Source of the DNA: Aquificota bacterium
GTDB taxonomy: Bacteria > Aquificota > Aquificia > Aquificales > Aquificaceae
DNA length: 10,094 nt
Assembly: GCA_024280065.1 (NCBI GenBank)
Contig: JAJRQX010000019.1
Coordinates: 1 to 10,094 of the forward strand
Direction: 5' to 3'
Shown here: positions 6,524 through 10,094 of the stretch, one piece after another
Numbering within the stretch: position 1 is the first letter of the stretch
Layout: each line of letters opens with the position of its first letter
Notes under the pieces: model-generated
Seen by the model: the letters and a program-made list of their open reading frames with translations, nothing else
Database searches by the model: none
Told to the model about the DNA's origin: nothing
Program-made: the position numbers and the translations under genes

Positions 6524-7009
6524 ATGAACGGCATTATGGAAAAGATAAGGCAAAAGTACCTTCCTAAGAAGGACTATCCAGACTTCAAGGTGGGGGACAC
6601 GATAAGGGTCCACTACAGGATAAAGGAAGGGGACAGGGAGAGGATACAGCCCTTTGAGGGTGTGGTCATAAGGATAAGGGGAGGAGGCCTTGATAAAACC
6701 TTCACGGTGAGGAAGGAATCCTACGGTGTCGGCATAGAGAGGACATTTCCCTATTACAGCCCGAACATAGAGAAGATAGAGGTCATTAAGATAGGTAAAG
6801 TCAGGAGGGCAAAGCTCTACTTCCTGAGGGAACTCAAGGGTAAGGAGGCTCAGAGGAAGATCAAGGAGATAAAGATATGGGACTATGAAGCTATGCAGAG
6901 GAGAAAGGAAGAGGCGAGAAAGCAGAGGGAAGAGGAACAGAGGGCTATAGAGGAAGTGGAGGAGGTCAGGAAGGAGGATATGAGCGAGGAGAAGAAGGAA
7001 GAACAATGA
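6524..7009 (+). CDS. rplS: 50S ribosomal protein L19, with a charged C-terminal extension
   Basis: Large-subunit ribosomal protein at the 30S/50S interface. The first ~115 of 161 residues are a standard L19: [20 protein letters not shown] (21-40), [15 protein letters not shown] (41-55), the [20 protein letters not shown] block (66-85) and [13 protein letters not shown] (92-104). L19 normally ends near residue 115. Here about 45 more residues follow, nearly all Glu, Lys, Arg and Gln, likely a long helix and a disordered acidic end ([10 protein letters not shown]). The ATG at 6524 is fixed by AAGGAGG. First gene of an operon with rnhB, rsmH and the ftsL-like gene; its stop overlaps the rnhB start as ATGA. 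The rplS-rnhB order is widely conserved in bacteria. Confidence 0.96.
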   Translation: MNGIMEKIRQKYLPKKDYPDFKVGDTIRVHYRIKEGDRERIQPFEGVVIRIRGGGLDKTFTVRKESYGVGIERTFPYYSPNIEKIEVIKIGKVRRAKLYFLRELKGKEAQRKIKEIKIWDYEAMQRRKEEARKQREEEQRAIEEVEEVRKEDMSEEKKEEQ

Positions 7010-7584
7010 CGGAGTTTGAGGAGAGGTTCTGGAGGGAAGGGCTCCTTGTCGCGGGAGTGGATGAGGCTGGGAGGGGACCTTTAGCGGGACCTGTGGTTGC
7101 AGCAGCGGTCATACTGCCTCCGGGGACAGAGCCCTTCCTTGACGGAGACTAAAAGAGTATGGATCCCGGAAAGAGGGAAAAGGCCTACGAGGAAATAAGG
7201 AGGAGGGCCTTAGCTATAGGGACGGGTGTAGCGGACAACTCCCTGATAGACAGGGTGAACGTACTGAGGGCAACCAAGATAGCCATGAGGAGAGCCCTGG
7301 AAGACCTGAAACACGGCTTTGACGTCGTCATTACAGACTACGTCCTCCTGGAAGGTTACAACTGTCTGGCCCTTCCCAAGGGAGACGAGAAGAGCTTAAG
7401 CTGTGCATGTGCGAGCGTTGTAGCAAAGGTTTTAAGGGACAGGATAATGGAGGTATTTGACAGGGTTTACCCGGAGTATGAGTTCGGAAAGCATAAGGGT
7501 TACCCGACGAAGAGACACAGGGAGCTCCTGAGGATCCACGGACCCTCGGACATACACAGGAAGAGCTTCAGGCTCTTACTATGA
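7006..7584 (+). pseudogene. rnhB: Ribonuclease HII, interrupted by an in-frame stop
   Basis: RNase HII removes ribonucleotides from DNA and RNA in RNA/DNA hybrids. The reading frame from the ATG at 7006 gives a good N-terminus with [14 protein letters not shown] (D19, E20 catalytic), then meets TAA at 7150-7152 (codon 49). The same frame continues to 7584 with all remaining family motifs: PGKREKAYEEI, VITDYVLL (D111, counting the stop as 49), the AKVLRD segment (D145), and [11 protein letters not shown]. The stop falls on the Ser of the conserved DSKKL motif (seen: D-stop-K-S-M), so one C-to-A change of TCA would explain it. Without the stop the protein would be 192 residues, normal for the family. 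The ATG at 7159 could restart translation (141 residues), but that product lacks the DEAGRG catalytic pair. It is a pseudogene, a read-through gene or a sequencing error. Both ends overlap neighbours as ATGA. Confidence 0.8.
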
Positions 7585-8456
7585 CCGAACATGTGCCCGT
7601 TCTCCTGGAGGAGGCTACTGACCTCCTGACGGGGGGAGGAGGTAAGGTCTTTTTAGACTGCACCCTGGGGGGAGGAGGGCACGCGAAGAGGATTCTTGAG
7701 AAGGTAAAGGACAGCTACATCATAGGTATAGACTGGGACGAGGAGGCCATAGAGATAGCGGAAAAGAACTTGAAGGATTTTGAGGGCAGGTTTTCCATAT
7801 ATAAGGCAAACTTCGTAAACCTTGACCTGGTCTTGAAGGAGGAAGGGGTTGATAGGGTGGACGGTATGCTCTTTGACCTCGGGATGTCCATGTATCAGCT
7901 AAGGAGCAACAGAGGTTTCTCCTTCCAGAGGGACGCTCCCCTTGACATGAGGATGGACAGGGAGCAGAAGCTCACCGCCTACGATGTGGTGAACAGGTAT
8001 CCCGAGAGAGAGCTTGAACGTATACTGAGGGAATACGGAGAGGAGAGGTTGAGCAGGAGGATAGCCAGGGCAATAGTTAAACGCAGGGAGAAAAAGCCCA
8101 TAGAGACTACAGGAGAGCTCGTGGAGATAATAGTGTCCGTTTACCCGGAGAGGCTCAGGTACGGCAGGATCCACCCTGCTACAAGGGTATTTCAGGCTAT
8201 TAGAATAGAGGTAAACAAGGAACTTGAGAACTTGGAGGTTGCCCTAAAAAAGACACCCGAGCTTTTAAACCACGGAGGCAGGCTGGTGGTTATAAGCTTC
8301 CACTCCCTGGAGGACAGGATAGTTAAGAGGTTCTTTAAAGAGAGACAAAACCTTTTCCGCATACTCACCAAAAAGCCGATAACCCCCTCCGAGGATGAGA
8401 TAAGGATGAACCTAGCTTCAAGAAGTGCTAAATTAAGAGCAGGAGAGAGGATATGA
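7581..8456 (+). CDS. rsmH: 16S rRNA (cytosine(1402)-N(4))-methyltransferase
   Basis: SAM-dependent methyltransferase (RsmH, formerly MraW) that modifies C1402 in the decoding centre of 16S rRNA. 291 residues, usual for the family. The start [10 protein letters not shown] (3-12) is typical. The SAM loop is [16 protein letters not shown] (24-39), then GIDWD (49-53), [14 protein letters not shown] (94-107), [15 protein letters not shown] (112-126) and [20 protein letters not shown] (196-215). [14 protein letters not shown] is at 239-252, and the family ending [10 protein letters not shown]...[11 protein letters not shown] closes the protein. The ATG at 7581 overlaps the rnhB stop; its own Shine-Dalgarno is weak, so translation probably depends on ribosomes arriving from the disrupted rnhB frame or restarting inside it. 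The stop overlaps the ftsL-like start. In many bacteria rsmH heads the dcw cell-division cluster; here only an ftsL-like gene follows. Confidence 0.97.
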   Translation: MTEHVPVLLEEATDLLTGGGGKVFLDCTLGGGGHAKRILEKVKDSYIIGIDWDEEAIEIAEKNLKDFEGRFSIYKANFVNLDLVLKEEGVDRVDGMLFDLGMSMYQLRSNRGFSFQRDAPLDMRMDREQKLTAYDVVNRYPERELERILREYGEERLSRRIARAIVKRREKKPIETTGELVEIIVSVYPERLRYGRIHPATRVFQAIRIEVNKELENLEVALKKTPELLNHGGRLVVISFHSLEDRIVKRFFKERQNLFRILTKKPITPSEDEIRMNLASRSAKLRAGERI

Positions 8457-8746
8457 ACCCCCTTTTGGCTATCGGGCTTGCCCTTCTGATATTCATAGGA
8501 AACCTGATCTACTCCGCCTGCTCCCTCAGGATAGTTAAGGAACACTCGGAAAAGCTAAGCAAATATAAAGCCCTCAAGGAGGAGAACCTGAAGATCAGGG
8601 CGGAGATAGAGCGTATGCTGAATCTAAGAGAGCTTGAGAGATACGCCCTGAGAAAGGGCTTCAAACCCTTCAGCTGGGAAGAGTTCGCCCTGTTCATTCT
8701 CAGAGAACCTTCAGGGAGAGATCGGTCCAAGAAGAGGAGTAGATAA
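8453..8746 (+). CDS. ftsL: FtsL-like small membrane protein with coiled coil
   Basis: 97 residues: one N-terminal transmembrane helix (about 3-22, [17 protein letters not shown]), a periplasmic heptad-like coiled coil (about 26-60), an ERYALRKGF segment (62-70), and a basic tail (RDRSKKRSR). Size, topology and position directly after rsmH match the divisome protein FtsL, which links FtsB and FtsQ to activation of septal peptidoglycan synthesis. FtsL is poorly conserved, so the call rests on architecture and synteny, and an FtsB-like identity cannot be excluded. The ATG overlaps the rsmH stop as ATGA and has an AGGAG-type ribosome binding site just upstream. The 3' end overlaps the convergent nadC by 47 bases, and the usual next dcw genes (ftsI, murE) are absent. 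Confidence 0.7.
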   Translation: MNPLLAIGLALLIFIGNLIYSACSLRIVKEHSEKLSKYKALKEENLKIRAEIERMLNLRELERYALRKGFKPFSWEEFALFILREPSGRDRSKKRSR

Positions 8747-9524
8747 TCGCTCCCGAGGATACGTAGCTTACCCCCTCAATCGCATACTTCCTTACGTTCT
8801 CAAGGGTAATACCGCCCGAGACCTCTATCTCAGCTCTTCCCTTTACTACCTTCACCGCCTCCTTTACTTCTTCAGGGGAGAAGTTGTCAAGCATAATGAT
8901 GTCAACACCTTCGGATAGGGCATCCTCAAGCTCCCCGAGACTCTCTATCTCAACCTCTACCCTGTAGGCAGGTCCTATCCTCTCCCTCACCCTCCTTATG
9001 GCCTCCTTCAAACCCCCTGCCACCCTCTTGTGGTTGTCCTTTATCAGGACCATATCGTATAGGGCGAACCTGTGGTTGGAGCCTCCTCCAACGCGGACCG
9101 CATACTTCTCAAAGAACCTGTACCCAGGTGTGGTCTTTCTGGTGTCCAGTATCCTTATACCTGTCCCCTCAAGGACCTTCACGAACTTTCTGGTCGTGGC
9201 AGCTATGCCCGAGAGGCTCTGGAGAATGTTGAGGACCACCCTCTCCGTGCTGAGAATGACGTCAGCTCTTCCTTCAAGCTCAAGGAGTGTGTCACCTTCT
9301 CCGAACTCCTTCCCTTCCTCCACCTTTGGTATAACATAGACACCTCCAACCATCAGGAAAAGCTCCTGAATAAAAGGCAGGCCAGCGAGAACACCCTTAT
9401 CCTTTGCCACGATCACAGCCCTGACCGTCTCATCCGAGCAGATTGCCTCGGTGGTTATGTCCCCCGTTCCTATGTCCTCCTCAAGAAATCTCTTGAGCTG
9501 GGTCCTTATGAAGAGTCTGTTCAT
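8700..9524 (-). CDS. nadC: Nicotinate-nucleotide pyrophosphorylase (quinolinate phosphoribosyltransferase)
   Basis: Cytosolic enzyme of de novo NAD synthesis: quinolinate plus PRPP gives nicotinate mononucleotide, CO2 and pyrophosphate. 274 residues from the ATG at 9522-9524, normal for the family. Seen: EEDIGTGDITT (15-25), STERVVLNILQ with R95 (92-102), LDTRKTTPG with R129 (126-134), VGGGSNHR with H151/R152 (145-152), LIKDNH with K162 (160-165), VEVE with E192 (189-192), LDNF with D213 (212-215) and EVSGGI (234-239). These match the known quinolinate and PRPP binding residues. A TTG eight codons upstream (9546-9548) is possible, but the ATG has a better ribosome binding site (AGGGGAAGG). 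The start lies inside the end of the phosphatidyltransferase gene (44-base overlap), so the two are an operon, probably coupled. Confidence 0.95.
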   Translation of the reverse strand: MNRLFIRTQLKRFLEEDIGTGDITTEAICSDETVRAVIVAKDKGVLAGLPFIQELFLMVGGVYVIPKVEEGKEFGEGDTLLELEGRADVILSTERVVLNILQSLSGIAATTRKFVKVLEGTGIRILDTRKTTPGYRFFEKYAVRVGGGSNHRFALYDMVLIKDNHKRVAGGLKEAIRRVRERIGPAYRVEVEIESLGELEDALSEGVDIIMLDNFSPEEVKEAVKVVKGRAEIEVSGGITLENVRKYAIEGVSYVSSGAIIYSSSWTDLSLKVL

Positions 9525-10094
9525 ACCTTCCCCTATGCTTCCAGACAAGATACATGGTTAGTATAACCCTCAGGTTTGTCACCAGGGCCAGAACTACAAA
9601 AAGGGCCTTTATCCATCCCAGAAGACAGAAAACCATTATGAAAAATACCCTCTCGTCCCTCCTGCCCAGGAGAAACCTTAGGGGTTTTATCACCTGATAG
9701 GCGTCCTCACAGTAAGCTCCCCTGAACCTCTCGGTGGTGTAGCTGACCATAAGTGTCCCGAATAGGGCTGCCAAGACCCATGGCAGGAACCCGTCCTCGG
9801 GGCTAAGCCAAAGGGCCAAAGAGGAGAGGAAGAAGAAGTCAACAAATCTGTCAAGGACCGAGTCAAGCCATCCGCCGAACTTGGTAGTCCTTAAAGAAGC
9901 CCTCGCTATCTCACCGTCCACGCCGTCAAGCATTGAACTGAGCTGGTAGATCAGAGAACCCAAAGCGGGGCTAAAGATAGCTACCAGGCTTGCCAGGATA
10001 CCGAGTAGGAAGGTGAACCAGGTGGCCTGCATGGGAGAAACCTTGTCCACCAACCTTTCCGAAACCCACAGGGAAACCCTCCTGTTTAAGAGCC
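9481..10094 (-). CDS. CDP-alcohol phosphatidyltransferase family membrane protein (5' end outside window)
   Basis: Integral membrane enzyme that displaces CMP from a CDP-alcohol or CDP-inositol with a second alcohol. The full motif D-x2-DG-x2-AR-x8-G-x3-D-x3-D is present at about 9850-9927 (LDGVDGEIAR followed by GGWLDSVLD), with all four metal-binding aspartates. Several transmembrane helices surround it. The frame stays open to the window edge and reads LLNRRVSLWVSERL before a TTG at 10051-10053, like the lead-in to the first helix of this family, so the gene probably continues upstream. QLSSMLDGVDGEIAR and TTKFGGWLDSVLDR resemble the membrane domain of the IPC transferase/DIPP synthase that makes di-myo-inositol phosphate in thermophiles, more than PgsA or PssA. 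The substrate is therefore an inference. The 3' end overlaps nadC by 44 bases. Confidence 0.88.
   Translation of the reverse strand, partial: LLNRRVSLWVSERLVDKVSPMQATWFTFLLGILASLVAIFSPALGSLIYQLSSMLDGVDGEIARASLRTTKFGGWLDSVLDRFVDFFFLSSLALWLSPEDGFLPWVLAALFGTLMVSYTTERFRGAYCEDAYQVIKPLRFLLGRRDERVFFIMVFCLLGWIKALFVVLALVTNLRVILTMYLVWKHRGRYEQTLHKDPAQEIS

Noticed and set aside
7159..7584. Independent 141-residue gene starting at the internal ATG
   Set aside because: It is the in-frame remainder of RNase HII without the DEAGRG catalytic pair, so it is described as part of the interrupted rnhB; restart translation is kept only as a possibility.
7631..7679. Two G-rich runs (7631-7642 and 7667-7679), possible quadruplex
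   Set aside because: They encode the conserved glycine-rich SAM loop region of RsmH in GGG/GGA codons. The coding requirement and codon preference explain them.
1..10094. CRISPR arrays, insertion sequences, attachment sites, riboswitches, toxin-antitoxin or defence genes
   Set aside because: Looked for on both strands. No repeated arrays, transposase motifs or long structured leaders were seen, and gene spacing leaves essentially no room for them.

Overview
The window looks like part of a compact chromosome from a thermophilic bacterium of the Aquificaceae (Hydrogenobacter/Thermocrinis/Aquifex relatives). This is inferred from the gene set, a strong preference for AGG, AUA, GAG and AAG codons, very charged proteins, almost no intergenic DNA, and a CDP-alcohol phosphotransferase resembling the thermophile di-myo-inositol-phosphate enzymes. 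No database search was possible, so the taxonomic call is moderate. There are no mobile elements, CRISPR arrays or phage genes, and no gene-free stretch longer than about 100 bases.

Left part (1-3122, + strand): the tail of an unidentified gene, then dapB (lysine/diaminopimelate synthesis) and mutS2, each joined to the previous gene by an ATGA overlap. Next on the - strand is a short EAL-domain protein (3106-3726) that overlaps the end of mutS2. It shares a 36-base AT-rich divergent region with a + strand pair: a metallo-beta-lactamase-fold hydrolase of the glyoxalase II type and an MlaF-type ABC ATPase. A cyclopropane fatty acid synthase (- strand, 5139-6347) converges on the ATPase gene. 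It lies 21 bases downstream of a tRNA-Gly(CCC) gene and is probably expressed from the tRNA promoter.

Right part: a divergent promoter region (6441-6523) drives the tRNA leftward and, rightward, a housekeeping operon rplS-rnhB-rsmH-ftsL-like gene (6524-8746). All of its genes are joined by 4-base stop/start overlaps. Within it rnhB is interrupted by an in-frame TAA at the conserved DSKKL motif. Converging from the right edge on the - strand are a CDP-alcohol phosphatidyltransferase (5' end outside the window) and nadC (NAD synthesis), which overlap each other. nadC also overlaps the ftsL-like gene tail.

This is mostly a housekeeping region; I did not find a clearly new multi-gene system. The points most worth a second look are the broken rnhB, a MutS2 whose Smr domain has lost its LDxR motif, an EAL domain with one key glutamate replaced by lysine, the tRNA-cfa transcription unit with overlapping divergent promoters, a long charged tail on ribosomal protein L19, and the possible inositol-phosphate solute enzyme at the right edge.
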